64,000 nt of DNA. Origin: Streptomyces sp. ISL-10. Lineage in GTDB: Bacteria > Actinomycetota > Actinomycetes > Streptomycetales > Streptomycetaceae. Positions 54,658 through 64,000 of the stretch are shown one piece after another. The stretch spans positions 62,001-126,000 of the forward strand of contig NZ_JAGGOJ010000014.1 of assembly GCF_018614575.1 (NCBI RefSeq), written 5' to 3'. The notes below the pieces were generated by a model. That model made no database searches. It was not told the DNA's origin and saw nothing but the letters and a program-made list of their open reading frames with translations. The position numbers and the translations under genes are program-made. How positions within the stretch are numbered: the stretch's first letter is position 1; each line of letters starts with the position of its first letter.

Positions 54658-55374
54658 TCAGCGGCGACGGCGCGTTCGGCTCGTCCTGGCGGCCTTCGCG
54701 CGCTTGGCGGCGAACCTCACACCGCCCGGGCTCTCACCCACCTCGACCCGTACGACAGTGGACAGCGGGTCGACGATTCCTTCACCGACATGGAGAACGG
54801 ATGTCTCCACCACTCCGAGCTTGCTCAGCGCGGCCCGGGCGCCCTGGATCTCCTCCTCCGCGGTATCGCCCTTGAGTGCCAGCATCTCGCCATAGGGGCG
54901 AAGCAGAGGGACGCCCCAGCCGGCCAGCCGGTCCAGCGGTGCCACGGCCCGCGCCGTCACCACATGCACCGGAGGTACCTTGCCCAGCATTTCCTCGGCC
55001 CTGCCCCGGACCACGGTCACATGGTCGAGGCCCAGCAGCTCGACGACTTCCTGGAGAAAGTTCGTACGCCGCAGCAGGGGTTCGAGAAGGGTGATCTTGA
55101 GGTCCGGCCGGACGAGTGCGAGCGGGATACCCGGAAGCCCGGCGCCCGAGCCGACATCGCACACCGTCACCCCCTGCGGGACGACCTCGGACAGCACAGC
55201 GCAGTTCAGCAGGTGGCGCTCCCACAGTCGGGGCACCTCACGCGGGCCGATCAGACCGCGCTTGACCCCCGCATCCGCGAGCAGCTCCGCATACCGCACG
55301 GCCTCCGGAAAGAGCTCTCCGAATACCGTCCGCGCCGCCTCGGGCGCCTGGGGAAGCTCTGCTGCCTCCGTCAC
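54658..55374 (-). CDS. rsmG: 16S rRNA m7G527 methyltransferase RsmG (GidB)
   Basis: 238-residue SAM-dependent methyltransferase acting on G527 of 16S rRNA; loss gives low-level streptomycin resistance and antibiotic overproduction in Streptomyces. Visible: LWERHLLNCAVL, SAM loop VCDVGSGAGLPGIPLAL, EPLLRRTNFLQEV and the TARAVAPLDRLAGW block, then a basic RTRRRR tail. GTG 55374 is chosen (AAGGA about 10 nt upstream); the in-frame ATG at 55398 would add eight residues. Confidence 0.95.
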   Translation of the reverse strand: MTEAAELPQAPEAARTVFGELFPEAVRYAELLADAGVKRGLIGPREVPRLWERHLLNCAVLSEVVPQGVTVCDVGSGAGLPGIPLALVRPDLKITLLEPLLRRTNFLQEVVELLGLDHVTVVRGRAEEMLGKVPPVHVVTARAVAPLDRLAGWGVPLLRPYGEMLALKGDTAEEEIQGARAALSKLGVVETSVLHVGEGIVDPLSTVVRVEVGESPGGVRFAAKRAKAARTSRTRRRR

Positions 55375-55442
55375 GGGAACCGTCCTTCCATACCGCACTG
55401 CCGCTCAGGGCTGTGGTGGCTGACTATTCAGGCTGACAAAGA

Positions 55443-55472
55443 TCGGCCCCGCCTGCGAACAGACGGGGCCGA
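55443..55472 (-). terminator. Terminator between jag and rsmG
   Basis: TCGGCCCCG at 55443-55451 pairs with CGGGGCCGA at 55464-55472, with an inner CTG/CAG pair and a CGAA loop. On the minus strand it is followed by TCTTTGTC, so it ends the rpmH-rnpA-yidD-yidC-jag transcript. Confidence 0.82.
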
Positions 55473-55484
55473 CAGAACATGGGG

Positions 55485-55997
55485 TCAGGCAGGGAGTACG
55501 ACGACGAAGCGCTGGGGCTCCTCGCCCTCGGACTCGCTGCGCAGCCCCGCGGCCGCGACCGCGTCGTGGACGACCTTGCGCTCGAAGGGCGTCATGGGGT
55601 CGAGCTTGACCGGCTGACCGGTGGTCTTGACCTCGTTGGCCGCCTTGGCGCCGAGCTCGGCCAGCTCGGTGCGCTTCTTCGCCCGGAAACCGGCGATGTC
55701 GAGCATGAGGCGGCTGCGGTCACCGGTCTCGCGGTGCACGGCCAGGCGCGTCAGTTCCTGGAGGGCTTCGAGGACCTCGCCGTCCCGGCCCACGAGCTTC
55801 TGCAGGTCCCGGCTGCCCGCCTCACTGATGATCGAGACCGCAGCTCGGTCCGCCTCGACGTCCATGTCGATGTCACCGTCGAGGTCGGCGATGTCGAGCA
55901 GACCCTCGAGGTAGTCAGCCGCGATCTCCCCTTCCTGCTCGAGGCGGGTCAGGGTGTCGCCACCCTCGGCGGCGGCGGAGATGGTGCCTTCCGTCAC
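55485..55997 (-). CDS. Jag/SpoIIIJ-associated RNA-binding protein (KH-R3H)
   Basis: 170-residue protein with a KH-like domain (residues ~45-110, IISEAGSRDLQKLVGRDGEV) and a C-terminal R3H domain (LDPMTPFERKVVHDAV). It lacks the long N-terminal Jag domain of other bacteria. Always next to yidC; probably binds RNA at the membrane insertase. GTG 55997 with AAGGAG 7 nt upstream; its start lies 15 bp after the yidC stop. Confidence 0.93.
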   Translation of the reverse strand: MTEGTISAAAEGGDTLTRLEQEGEIAADYLEGLLDIADLDGDIDMDVEADRAAVSIISEAGSRDLQKLVGRDGEVLEALQELTRLAVHRETGDRSRLMLDIAGFRAKKRTELAELGAKAANEVKTTGQPVKLDPMTPFERKVVHDAVAAAGLRSESEGEEPQRFVVVLPA

Positions 55998-56011
55998 GGA
56001 TGGACTCCTTC

Positions 56012-57301
56012 TTACTTCTTGGACGACGGGTGCTTGGGGCGCTGCTGGCCCTTGCGCTGCCCGGACTTTGCCTGTCCGGGCTTGGCCTGGCGGGCGGATC
56101 CGGTGGCCTTGCCACCGCCGGCCTTGGGCTTGGCGCCCTCGGCGGACCCTTCCTTTTGCAGCGACGTCTTGGACGTGGAGTCGGCCGGGCCTTCGGTGTC
56201 CTTGGCCGCACCCGGGGTGCCGACCGCGGTCTGGCGCCGTGCCTTGCTCTGCCGCTTGGGCTGCTGGCGCCGCTGAGCGCCGCTGCCACCCTCGGCCTCG
56301 GCCACTGCCGTCTCGCTCTTGGCCACCGTGCCGTCCGCCTGGGCGGCCAGGCCGGCCTTCGCCAGCCCGGTGATGAACCGGCGCTCGTTGTCGTTGCGGT
56401 CCGTCCCCTTGGCCACGATGGCCTGGACGACGGTGCGCTTGCGCCGCGAGCGGACCTCGCCGTGCGCGACGACGCTCTTGAGCAGGCGCTGCAGGTAGTG
56501 GTCCTGGGCCTTGCTGCCCGGGGTCGGGTTCTGGTTGATGACGTACATCTGCTGACCCATGGTCCACACGTTGGTGGTCAGCCAGTAGACGAGGACACCG
56601 ACCGGGAAGTTGATGCCCATGACGGCGAAGATCACCGGGAAGATGTACATCAGCATCTTCTGCTGCTGCATGTACGGCGTCTTGACCGTGAGGTCGACGT
56701 TCTTCTGCATCAGCTGGCGCTGCGTGTAGAACTGCGACGCGGACATCATGATGATCATGATCGCGGTGACGATGCGGACGTCCGTCAGGGAGGCCTTGAG
56801 CACCTCGACCTTCTCGGGCGAGTCCATGAACTTGGCGGCGATCGGAGCACCGAAGATATGTGCCTCACGCGCACTGTCGACGAGGCTCTTGTTCAGCACG
56901 CCGATCTCGTCACCCGAGGCGATCTTGCTCAGCACGTGGTACAGCGCGAAGAAGAACGGCGACTGCGCGAGGATCGGAAGGCACGAGGAAAGCGGGTTGG
57001 TCCCGGTCTCCTTGTACAGCTTCATCATCTCTTCGGACTGACGCTGTCGGTCGCTCTTGTAGCGCTCCTGGATCGCCTTCATCTTCGGCTGGAGCGCCTG
57101 CATGTTCCGGGTCGACTTGATCTGCTTCACAAAGAGCGGGATCAGGCAGATCCGGATGAGGATCACCAGCGACACGATGGACAGTCCCCAGGCCCAGCCC
57201 GTGTCCGGGCCGAAGATCGCCCCATAGAGCTTGTGGAACTGGACGATGATCCACGAGACAGGTGTGGTGATAAAACTGAAGAGACTGGCAATCGTGTCCA
57301 C
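56012..57301 (-). CDS. yidC: Membrane protein insertase YidC
   Basis: 429-residue Oxa1-family insertase with five membrane helices (about residues 1-270) and a C-terminal basic, low-complexity ~130-residue extension ending KHPSSKK that probably contacts ribosomes. Visible: [19 protein letters not shown] with the conserved hydrophilic-groove arginine, and [16 protein letters not shown]. The long periplasmic P1 domain of proteobacterial YidC is absent, as expected for a Gram-positive. GTG 57301. Three bp after yidD. Confidence 0.95.
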   Translation of the reverse strand: MDTIASLFSFITTPVSWIIVQFHKLYGAIFGPDTGWAWGLSIVSLVILIRICLIPLFVKQIKSTRNMQALQPKMKAIQERYKSDRQRQSEEMMKLYKETGTNPLSSCLPILAQSPFFFALYHVLSKIASGDEIGVLNKSLVDSAREAHIFGAPIAAKFMDSPEKVEVLKASLTDVRIVTAIMIIMMSASQFYTQRQLMQKNVDLTVKTPYMQQQKMLMYIFPVIFAVMGINFPVGVLVYWLTTNVWTMGQQMYVINQNPTPGSKAQDHYLQRLLKSVVAHGEVRSRRKRTVVQAIVAKGTDRNDNERRFITGLAKAGLAAQADGTVAKSETAVAEAEGGSGAQRRQQPKRQSKARRQTAVGTPGAAKDTEGPADSTSKTSLQKEGSAEGAKPKAGGGKATGSARQAKPGQAKSGQRKGQQRPKHPSSKK

Positions 57302-57304
57302 TAA

Positions 57305-57664
57305 TCAGGCTCCTTGAGCATTGGGCGAGGTCTCTGCGGCCGGGCTCGGGGTTCCGGGGGCCGACCCCGGGGCAGGCGCATCAGCGGCGGAGTGCCCGCC
57401 CTTGCTGCCACGCAAGGCATCGCGCAGCATTTCGTGCCACCGTGGGCGCTTGCGCGGGGGCACATGATCCACACCTCCGGGCGACCACGGGTTGCACCGC
57501 AGAATCCGCCAGGCGGTCAGGGCTGTGCCTTTCACCGCGCCGTGCCGGTCGATGGCCGTAAATCCATAGTGGGAACACGACGGGTAGTACCTGCAGACAG
57601 GTCCCAGCAGCGGGCTGATCGTCCACTGATAGAGCTTGATCAGTGCCAGCAGTGGGTACTTCAT
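57305..57664 (-). CDS. yidD: Membrane protein insertion efficiency factor YidD
   Basis: 119-residue member of the YidD family, which lies between rnpA and yidC and aids insertion. Visible: [27 protein letters not shown] with its cysteines, and [20 protein letters not shown] ~40-residue Pro/Ala-rich tail is added at the C-terminus. ATG 57664 overlaps the rnpA stop by 4 bp. Confidence 0.93.
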   Translation of the reverse strand: MKYPLLALIKLYQWTISPLLGPVCRYYPSCSHYGFTAIDRHGAVKGTALTAWRILRCNPWSPGGVDHVPPRKRPRWHEMLRDALRGSKGGHSAADAPAPGSAPGTPSPAAETSPNAQGA

Positions 57665-58032
57665 CGCGCGCCCCCTCCCAGCAGCCGCTGCAGAGCGACG
57701 TCCAGGTCTCGGGCCAGCTGTGCATGGTCGGCGTCGCCCGCACCGGGCAGCGCCCGTACGACCACCAGGCTACCGGGGGGCAGCTCGGACAGCCGATCGC
57801 GCATGAGGTGGCGCAGTCTCCGCTTGACCCTGTTGCGTACGACAGCTCCGCCCACGGCCTTGCTCACGACGAAACCCGCACACGTCGGGGGAGCGCTCTC
57901 CCCAGGCGCGTGCGGGTCCGTAGCACCGCTGCGTAGATGGACGACGAGGAGCGGGCGACCGGCCCGGCGTCCTCGGCGTACCGCAGTCGCGAAGTCCTCG
58001 CGCCGCCTCAGCCGATTCTCGGTAGGCAGCAC
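57661..58032 (-). CDS. rnpA: Ribonuclease P protein component
   Basis: 123-residue RNase P protein that binds the catalytic RNA and tRNA precursor leader. [21 protein letters not shown] start and the RNR box [19 protein letters not shown] are diagnostic. GTG 58032, 18 bp after the rpmH stop. Confidence 0.95.
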   Translation of the reverse strand: MLPTENRLRRREDFATAVRRGRRAGRPLLVVHLRSGATDPHAPGESAPPTCAGFVVSKAVGGAVVRNRVKRRLRHLMRDRLSELPPGSLVVVRALPGAGDADHAQLARDLDVALQRLLGGGAR

Positions 58033-58050
58033 GTCACGACCTGTTCGCGA

Positions 58051-58188
58051 TCAGGCGGACAGGTTGGCGCGACCCTTGCTGCGACGGTTCGCCAGGATGG
58101 CGCGACCGGCACGGGTACGCATGCGCAGGCGGAAACCGTGGGTCTTCGCACGACGACGGTTGTTCGGCTGGAAGGTGCGCTTGCTCAC
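58051..58188 (-). CDS. rpmH: Large ribosomal subunit protein bL34
   Basis: 45-residue, highly basic L34. Minus-strand translation from the GTG at 58188 begins [19 protein letters not shown] and ends in SKGRANLSA before the TGA at 58053-58051. First gene of the rnpA operon and divergent from dnaA, the arrangement seen in most bacteria. Confidence 0.97.
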   Translation of the reverse strand: MSKRTFQPNNRRRAKTHGFRLRMRTRAGRAILANRRSKGRANLSA

Positions 58189-58419
58189 TCGGGGGCTCCA
58201 GAAATGATTCGTTGATGGCGGGACATCGCCTGGCTGTCACCGTGCGCCCACGAGTAGCTCGCGATTACGCCCGAGTGCACCGCTTCACAATCACAGACCG
58301 TGATCTTTGCCCATCGGAGGCAGGCGGCAGCAGCCATCGACAACTCGACCTGGTTACGGTACGCGCGGCTACGCCATCCGGTCAAACCAGGCCGATGATG
58401 GACCTCGCTGTACACAGGC

Positions 58420-58462
58420 TGTGGACAACAACTTGAACCGCATGGCTCGGCCTGACTACCGT
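58420..58462 (+). promoter_or_regulatory. dnaA promoter with adjacent DnaA box
   Basis: The 360-bp gap between rpmH and dnaA holds a perfect TTGTCCACA box on the minus strand (TGTGGACAA at 58420-58428). Just after it stand TTGAAC (58433-58438), 18 nt, and TACCGT (58457-58462), a plausible promoter about 85 bp before dnaA. The box next to the -35 suggests autoregulation. The rest of the gap must hold the rpmH promoter; no gene is seen. Confidence 0.65.
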
Positions 58463-58548
58463 GGCTGAACTCGGATTCCTTTCCTGCCTGTCTTCCCATC
58501 CCGTCCCGAGAACCACACATTCGTGGGACCTGTGAGAGAGCGTGCCTT

Positions 58549-60396
58549 GTGGCTGACGTACCTGCCGATCTTGCCGCAGTGTGGCCACGAGTGCTGGAGC
58601 AGCTCCTCGATGAGGGCCAGCAGGGCGTCGAGCCCAAGGACAAGCAGTGGATCGAGCGCTGCCAGCCTCTCGCACTCGTCGCCGACACCGCGCTGCTCGC
58701 CGTACCCAACGAGTGGGGCAAGCGCGTGCTCGAAGGCCGGCTCGCCCCGCTGATCAGCGAGACGCTGAGCCGCGAGTGCGGCCGCCCGATCCGGATCGCG
58801 ATCACCGTCGACGACTCCGTGGGCGAGCCCCCGGCCCCCCAGGCACCGCCCGCACACCAGCAGCAGGCGCCCCGCTACCAGGGACCTCAGCACGACGAGC
58901 CGCGCCAGAACGGGGACACATACGACGGCTCCCGCCAGAGCGACCCGTACGACGGACCGCGCCAGGGCGGCGACGCGTACGAGACCGGGCGCCAGGGCGG
59001 CTCCCCCTATGACAGCGGCGGCTACGGCCACCGCCCTTCGCCCGACGACGGCTTGCCGAACGTGCGCCCGTCGTACCCCGAGTACCAGCAGCAGCGCCCC
59101 GAGCCCGGCGCCTGGCCGCGCGTCCAGGAAGACCTCAACTGGCAGCAGCCCCGTCTCGGCGGTTTCCAGGAGCGCGATCCCTACGCCTCGGCACCGCCCG
59201 GACGGTCGCAGCACGACTACCGGCAGCCGCCCGAGCGCCAGCAGTACGACCCGCGCGCCGAGCGTCAGCTCCCCGAGTCGCAGGCCCCGCACCGCGGCGG
59301 CCCGTCGGGCGCACCCGGACCGCTCGGTGCCAAGCCCTCGCCGGCGCCCGGCCCCGGCGAGCCGCATGCCCGGCTGAACCCCAAGTACCTCTTCGACACG
59401 TTCGTCATCGGCGCGTCCAACCGGTTCGCGCACGCCGCTGCCGTCGCGGTGGCCGAGGCGCCGGCCAAGGCGTACAACCCCCTTTTCATCTACGGGGAGT
59501 CGGGGCTCGGAAAAACGCATCTGCTGCACGCCATCGGGCACTACGCCCGCAGCCTCTACCCGGGCACCCGGGTGCGGTACGTGAGCTCGGAGGAGTTCAC
59601 CAACGAGTTCATCAACTCGATCCGCGACGGCAAGGGCGACACCTTCCGCAAGCGCTACCGCGATGTGGACATCCTGCTGGTCGACGACATCCAGTTCCTC
59701 GCGAGCAAGGAGTCGACGCAGGAGGAGTTCTTCCACACCTTCAACACGCTCCACAACGCCAACAAGCAGATCGTGCTGTCCTCGGACCGCCCGCCCAAGC
59801 AGCTGATGACCCTGGAGGACCGGCTGCGGAACCGTTTCGAGTGGGGTCTGACCACCGACGTACAGCCGCCTGAGCTGGAGACGCGTATCGCGATCCTGCG
59901 CAAGAAGGCCGTGCAGGAGCAGCTCAACGCCCCGCCGGAGGTACTGGAGTTCATCGCGTCCCGCATCTCGCGGAACATCCGTGAACTGGAGGGCGCGCTG
60001 ATCCGGGTGACGGCGTTCGCCTCGCTCAACCGGCAGCCGGTCGACCTCGGTCTCACCGAGATCGTGCTCAAGGACCTGATCCCGGGCGGCGAGGACGCGG
60101 CCCCCGAGATCACCGCAGCGGCGATCATGGCGGCCACGGCGGACTACTTCGGCCTCACGGTCGAGGATCTGTGCGGATCTTCGCGCAGCCGTGTGCTGGT
60201 GACGGCGCGCCAGATCGCGATGTACCTGTGCCGAGAACTCACCGATCTGTCGCTGCCGAAGATCGGCGCGCAGTTCGGCGGGCGCGACCACACGACCGTG
60301 ATGCACGCGGACCGCAAGATCCGGGCGCTGATGGCGGAGCGGCGGTCCATCTACAACCAGGTCACCGAGCTCACCAACCGCATCAAGAACGGCTGA
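58549..60396 (+). CDS. dnaA: Chromosomal replication initiator DnaA
   Basis: 615-residue initiator. Domain I is residues ~1-90; domain II is an unusually long Gln/Gly/Tyr/Asp/Pro-rich linker (~95-275), typical of streptomycetes; domain III is the AAA+ ATPase ([20 protein letters not shown], Walker [10 protein letters not shown], Walker [11 protein letters not shown]); domain IV binds DNA with [17 protein letters not shown] 58549, giving the [16 protein letters not shown] start known for the genus. Plus strand, towards oriC and dnaN. Confidence 0.97.
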   Translation: MADVPADLAAVWPRVLEQLLDEGQQGVEPKDKQWIERCQPLALVADTALLAVPNEWGKRVLEGRLAPLISETLSRECGRPIRIAITVDDSVGEPPAPQAPPAHQQQAPRYQGPQHDEPRQNGDTYDGSRQSDPYDGPRQGGDAYETGRQGGSPYDSGGYGHRPSPDDGLPNVRPSYPEYQQQRPEPGAWPRVQEDLNWQQPRLGGFQERDPYASAPPGRSQHDYRQPPERQQYDPRAERQLPESQAPHRGGPSGAPGPLGAKPSPAPGPGEPHARLNPKYLFDTFVIGASNRFAHAAAVAVAEAPAKAYNPLFIYGESGLGKTHLLHAIGHYARSLYPGTRVRYVSSEEFTNEFINSIRDGKGDTFRKRYRDVDILLVDDIQFLASKESTQEEFFHTFNTLHNANKQIVLSSDRPPKQLMTLEDRLRNRFEWGLTTDVQPPELETRIAILRKKAVQEQLNAPPEVLEFIASRISRNIRELEGALIRVTAFASLNRQPVDLGLTEIVLKDLIPGGEDAAPEITAAAIMAATADYFGLTVEDLCGSSRSRVLVTARQIAMYLCRELTDLSLPKIGAQFGGRDHTTVMHADRKIRALMAERRSIYNQVTELTNRIKNG

Positions 60397-60419
60397 CCCA
60401 GCCCCCGGCACGGCCTGCG

Positions 60420-60454
60420 AAGGCGCCCACGGGACGAGATCCCGCGGGCGCCTT
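60420..60454 (+). terminator. Terminator of dnaA
   Basis: AAGGCGCCC-A-CGGGA at 60420-60434 pairs with TCCCG-C-GGGCGCCTT at 60440-60454 with one mismatch and a 5-nt loop, 24 bp after the dnaA stop. Confidence 0.78.
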
Positions 60455-60900
60455 CGACGTTCCCGGGGCCCTGCCGGCGCCTCGCCGATGGGCCCACCGG
60501 TCCCCCGCCGGCACCCGCCGGAGCGTCGTCGGAGGGAGCCGGCGGGCCACCGCCGGCCGGAGACTCACCGTCCCCGCCGGAGACTCGCCAGAAGCGCCCT
60601 GCGGTGGCCCACCGACCGGAGACCGGATGTCCTCGCCGGCACCCGACGGTGCCCCCGGAGCGTCGACCGAGCCCTTCGGCCGGAGACCCGATACCCGCGC
60701 CGGCTCGCGCCTCAGCCAGCCGGGAGCCCCGCCGGTGCCCCCGGGCGCATCCCTGATCCCGCCGGAGGCAGGCGCGGAGCAGAGGCCCGCGACGCAGGCC
60801 CGTCAGTCCTCGCCAGACGTCCCCGGGCGCCTCGCCGACGGCCCGCAGGAGGAGTCCGGGACCCTCACGGCGCACCGCCGTCCGCGCTTCCCCCGGAAGA
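60455..60900. repeat. GC-rich spacer with degenerate short repeats between dnaA and oriC
   Basis: This stretch has no convincing gene. It carries repeated CCGG-rich words, including GCCGGAGACTC at two places (around 60553-60595) with related CCGGAGACC copies near 60630 and 60680, and many CGCCGG cores. Open frames on both strands here have no domain or ribosome-binding site and are rejected. Confidence 0.45.
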
Positions 60901-60931
60901 TCGTGTTCGAATACCACCCGGCCCCCGCCCG

Positions 60932-61429
60932 TTCTCCACAGAACTGGGCACGATCTTCCGTCCACAGCCTGGGGACCGGGAAGTTGTCCAGATTCGGTCC
61001 ACAGGCCGGCCGGTGCAGCGGATGTCGGGCCAGGTCAGCCGGTTGTGGATTTGTGGCCGGACGCCCTCCACAGTCTGTGGACAGAGAAATCGTCCACAGA
61101 CCTTGATCCACGTTGTCCACCGGCAGCCCACAGGCAGGGCTCCGTTGCCCACAGCTTTTCCCCACCCCTGTCCACTGTTCGGCAACGCAACACCCCCGCT
61201 CACCGGGTCGAGTGAAAGGCGTCACACCAAGGAGGTCGGTTGGCCTGTGGGGAACGTGGGTAAAGCTGGGGACGGCACTGGGGAGAAGTCCCCGTGGGCT
61301 GTGCATCGGGTGTGCAGAACTTTCCGGTGTCCACAGAAGCACGGGGTTGTCCACGGCTCCCGCCCACAGGCGCGGTGGACAAAAAACGGGCCCTGACCTG
61401 CGCGGACGACGTTATCCACGGTTTCCACA
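60932..61429. other. oriC: Chromosomal replication origin oriC
   Basis: Non-coding region between dnaA and dnaN with at least 17 DnaA-box-like 9-mers in both orientations. Closest to the streptomycete consensus TTGTCCACA: TTGTCCAGA at 60984, TCGTCCACA 61090, TTGTCCACC 61113, TTGCCCACA 61145, GTGTCCACA 61327, TTGTCCACG 61347, TTGTCCACC (minus) 61374-61382, TTATCCACG 61412; further variants at 60932, 60958, 60995, 61044 (minus), 61064, 61076 (minus), 61168, 61246 (minus) and 61421. The boxes fall into two groups split by a gap around 61180-61320. A locally AT-richer stretch follows near 61430-61470. Confidence 0.95.
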
Positions 61430-61640
61430 GGCCCTACTACTACTCCCACTTAGAGTTACCGGGAAATTCGCTTGGAAGACGGGCCTGTGCACAACTCGGG
61501 CCCGGAGCGCCCCGTACCTCTTGGCGCGACTTGACCCCGACCCGCACCGACTGTCGGCGCCGTGCGTCAGACTGGTCTCCGGCATCAAGCCGACGACGAA
61601 GGCCAGCAGGGCGAGCCAGCAACAGCAGGAGGCGGTTCCG

Positions 61641-62771
61641 GTGAAGATCCGGGTGGAGCGCGATGTACTCGCGGAGGCGGTGGCCTGGGTGGCCCGCAGC
61701 CTCCCGGCCCGTCCGCCGGCGCCCGTACTCGCAGGCCTTCTTCTGAAGGCGGAGGACGGCGCCCTCAGCTTCTCCAGCTTCGACTACGAGGTCTCGGCCC
61801 GTGTCTCTGTGGAGGCGGAGATCGACGAGGACGGCACCGTCCTCGTTTCCGGCCGCCTGCTCGCCGACATCTGCCGCGCGCTGCCCAACCGTCCGGTGGA
61901 GATTTCCACAGACGGTGTACGGGCGACCGTGGTCTGCGGCTCCTCGCGGTTCACCCTCCACACCCTGCCTGTGGAGGAGTACCCCGCACTTCCGCAGATG
62001 CCGACCGCCACCGGCACCGTGCCCGGCGAGGTCTTCGCCTCCGCCGCCGCCCAGGTCGCCATCGCCGCCGGTCGCGACGACACCCTTCCCGTGCTGACCG
62101 GTGTGCGTATCGAGATCGAGGGCGACACCGTCACCCTGGCCTCCACCGACCGCTACCGCTTCGCGGTCCGCGAGTTCCTGTGGAAGCCCGAGAGTCCGGA
62201 CGCCTCGGCCGTCGCCCTGGTGCCCGCCAAGACGCTCCTCGACACCGCCAAGGCGCTGACGAGCGGCGACACGGTCACGCTGGCGCTGTCGGGCTCCGGT
62301 GCCGGTGAGGGCCTGATCGGTTTCGAGGGCGCCGGACGGCGGACCACGACCCGTCTGCTCGAAGGCGACCTGCCGAAGTACCGCACGCTGTTCCCCACCG
62401 AGTTCAACTCGGTGGCCGTCATCGAGACCGCGCCGTTCGTCGAGGCTGTCAAGCGTGTCGCCCTCGTCGCCGAGCGGAACACCCCGGTGCGCCTCAGCTT
62501 CGAGCAGGGCGTGCTGATCCTGGAGGCCGGCTCCAGCGACGACGCACAGGCTGTGGAGCGTGTGGACGCACAGCTGGAAGGTGACGACATCTCGATCGCC
62601 TTCAACCCGACCTTCCTGCTGGACGGCCTCAGCGCGATCGACTCGCCGGTCGCCCAGCTGTCCTTCACCACGTCCACCAAGCCCGCGCTGCTGAGCGGCA
62701 GGCCGGCCGTGGACGCGGAGGCGGACGAGGCGTACAAGTACCTGATCATGCCGGTGCGCCTGAGCGGCTGA
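61641..62771 (+). CDS. dnaN: DNA polymerase III sliding clamp (beta subunit)
   Basis: 376-residue clamp of three similar domains. Visible: KIRVERDVLAEAVAWVARSL at the start, PVLAGLLL, PNRPVE, and the C-terminal YKYLIMPVRLSG. GTG 61641 is chosen because AGGAGG lies 9 nt upstream; the frame is open further back through oriC, but that part is not coding. Followed after 101 bp by the 6-phosphogluconate dehydrogenase gene. Confidence 0.96.
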   Translation: MKIRVERDVLAEAVAWVARSLPARPPAPVLAGLLLKAEDGALSFSSFDYEVSARVSVEAEIDEDGTVLVSGRLLADICRALPNRPVEISTDGVRATVVCGSSRFTLHTLPVEEYPALPQMPTATGTVPGEVFASAAAQVAIAAGRDDTLPVLTGVRIEIEGDTVTLASTDRYRFAVREFLWKPESPDASAVALVPAKTLLDTAKALTSGDTVTLALSGSGAGEGLIGFEGAGRRTTTRLLEGDLPKYRTLFPTEFNSVAVIETAPFVEAVKRVALVAERNTPVRLSFEQGVLILEAGSSDDAQAVERVDAQLEGDDISIAFNPTFLLDGLSAIDSPVAQLSFTTSTKPALLSGRPAVDAEADEAYKYLIMPVRLSG

Positions 62772-62872
62772 CCAGCGGCTTCTGAGCGCCTGACCCCACA
62801 GGTGTGCACCCGTGTCCGGGCGTAGTCTCGGACGCGGGTAGGAAACGGCACTCAACGATTGAGGAATCTCTG

Positions 62873-63751
62873 ATGGAGCTCGGTCTCGTCGGCCTCGGCA
62901 AGATGGGCGGCAACATGCGCGAGCGCATCCGCCGCGCAGGCCACACCGTCATCGGCTACGACCGCAACCCGGATCTCGCGGATGTCCACAGCCTTGAGGA
63001 GCTTGTGGGCAAGCTCAAGGGCCCGCGCGTCGTCTGGGTCATGGTCCCGGCGGGTGCCGCGACCCAGTCCACGATCGACGAGCTGGCGGAGCTGCTCTCC
63101 CCCGGTGACATCGTCGTCGACGGCGGGAACTCCCGTTGGACCGACGACGAGAAGCACGCCGTCGAGCTGGGCATCAAGGGCATCGGCTTCGTCGACTGCG
63201 GTGTCTCCGGCGGTGTCTGGGGCCTGGAGAACGGTTACGCCCTGATGTACGGCGGCGACGCCGAGCACGTGGCCAAGGTCCAGCCGGTCTTCGACGCGCT
63301 CAAGCCCGAGGGCGAGTTCGGCTCCGTCCACGCGGGCAAGGTCGGTGCCGGCCACTTCGCCAAGATGGTTCACAACGGCATCGAGTACGCCATGATGCAG
63401 GCCTACGCCGAGGGCTGGGAGCTGCTGGAGAAGGTGGACTCCGTCACCGACGTGCGCGAGGTCTTCCGCTCCTGGCAGGAGGGCACGGTCATCCGTTCCT
63501 GGCTGCTCGACCTCGCGGTCAACGCCCTGGACGAGGACGAGCACCTCGAGAAGCTGCGCGGCTTCGCGCAGGACTCCGGCGAGGGCCGGTGGACCGTCGA
63601 GGCCGCGATCGACAACGCCGTGCCGCTGCCGGCGATCACCGCGTCGCTGTTCGCGCGGTTCGCGTCCCGCCAGGACGACTCCCCGCAGATGAAGATGATC
63701 GCCGCGCTGCGCAACCAGTTCGGCGGCCACGCGGTGGAGAGCACGAAGTAA
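62873..63751 (+). CDS. gnd: 6-phosphogluconate dehydrogenase, short decarboxylating form
   Basis: 292-residue NAD(P)-dependent enzyme converting 6-phosphogluconate to ribulose 5-phosphate. The nucleotide loop is [12 protein letters not shown], the substrate loop [27 protein letters not shown] and catalytic [18 protein letters not shown]. It is the short (~300-residue) type common in actinobacteria, about half the classical form. ATG 62873 with GAGGAA upstream. Its place between dnaN and recF is conserved in Streptomyces. Confidence 0.95.
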   Translation: MELGLVGLGKMGGNMRERIRRAGHTVIGYDRNPDLADVHSLEELVGKLKGPRVVWVMVPAGAATQSTIDELAELLSPGDIVVDGGNSRWTDDEKHAVELGIKGIGFVDCGVSGGVWGLENGYALMYGGDAEHVAKVQPVFDALKPEGEFGSVHAGKVGAGHFAKMVHNGIEYAMMQAYAEGWELLEKVDSVTDVREVFRSWQEGTVIRSWLLDLAVNALDEDEHLEKLRGFAQDSGEGRWTVEAAIDNAVPLPAITASLFARFASRQDDSPQMKMIAALRNQFGGHAVESTK

Positions 63752-63810
63752 TCCACAGGCTGTGCACCAGGCGGTGCGCAGCCACGCCGGGGGAAGGTCG
63801 GCGCCACACC

Positions 63811-64000
63811 ATGCACGTCACGCATCTGTCGCTGGCCGACTTCCGCTCGTACGCCCGGGTCGAGGTCCCTCTCGATCCGGGCGTCACCGCTTTCGTGGGG
63901 GCGAACGGGCAGGGGAAGACCAATCTGGTCGAGGCCGTCGGTTATCTCGCGACCCTGTCCAGCCACCGGGTGTCCTCGGACGCGCCGCTGGTGCGGATGG
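63811..64000 (+). CDS. recF: RecF recombination/repair ATPase, 3' part outside window
   Basis: First 63 codons of RecF, an SMC-like ATPase that helps load RecA at gaps. The N-terminal [19 protein letters not shown] and Walker [14 protein letters not shown] are clear. ATG 63811 has GGGGGAAGG 10-18 nt upstream. The gene continues past position 64000. Confidence 0.95.
   Translation, partial: MHVTHLSLADFRSYARVEVPLDPGVTAFVGANGQGKTNLVEAVGYLATLSSHRVSSDAPLVRM

Noticed and set aside
60351-60965. Open frames in the dnaA-oriC spacer
   Set aside because: They consist of Arg/Gly/Pro runs set by the CCGG-rich repeats, lack ribosome-binding sites and overlap the terminator and DnaA boxes.

Overview
The window is a 64 kb piece of a Streptomyces chromosome that runs up to and across the replication origin. 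This rests on very high GC with strong third-position bias, many GTG starts, the gene order recF-gnd-dnaN-oriC-dnaA-rpmH-rnpA-yidD-yidC-jag-rsmG-parA-parB-trxA-trxB, the sporulation pair ssgR-ssgA, and a rare TTA codon in a regulator. No rRNA, tRNA, CRISPR array or intact insertion sequence was seen.

Left part (1-21.6 kb): a HisC-like aminotransferase (cut by the edge) divergent from a LacI-type regulator, a metallophosphoesterase, a two-helix membrane protein with an unusual repeated tail, thiC behind a TPP riboswitch, a YibE/F membrane protein, ssgA and its regulator ssgR, small membrane and cupin proteins, a Cys/Met-metabolism PLP enzyme, LysR and NUDIX proteins, a flavohaemoprotein-like oxidoreductase with a very long disordered N-terminus, acetyltransferases, a divergent MFS exporter/MarR pair with a clear operator, and a class C beta-lactamase-fold serine hydrolase.

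Accessory patch (21.6-23.85 kb): a DUF6193-like gene overlaps the end of a decayed multi-helix-turn-helix gene that is truncated at its 5' end and frameshifted, followed by an AT-rich stretch with an inverted repeat. It looks like a strain-specific insertion or scar next to dnaB.

Core part (23.85-44 kb): dnaB preceded by a cluster of DnaA boxes, a MATE exporter with a leaderless promoter, the rpsF-ssb-rpsR-rplI operon, a FemX-type peptidoglycan-bridge ligase next to an alanine-racemase-like protein, a class A penicillin-binding protein with a GT87-type mannosyltransferase-like gene, a PadR regulator with a 33-bp near-perfect palindromic operator followed by ino1, an MFS protein and the CCA-adding enzyme.

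Origin-proximal part (41.7-64 kb): a DUF6049 envelope protein, murJ, a separate membrane pseudokinase with an extracellular domain, the ECF sigma factor sigM with a zinc-type anti-sigma protein, trxB-trxA behind a near-consensus sigma-R promoter, parB-parA, rsmG, the jag-yidC-yidD-rnpA-rpmH operon, dnaA, oriC with at least 17 DnaA-box-like sites, dnaN, a short 6-phosphogluconate dehydrogenase and the start of recF. Nine perfect 14-bp parS sites lie between 16.3 and 54.6 kb, several inside or at the very start of coding regions, forming the ParB-loaded centromere on this side of the origin.

Taken together the genes serve replication initiation, origin segregation, peptidoglycan assembly, thiol redox and translation. 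The items most worth a second look are the multi-HTH remnant, the free-standing pseudokinase next to murJ, the racemase-like protein lacking the expected catalytic tyrosine, and the parS sites embedded in genes.
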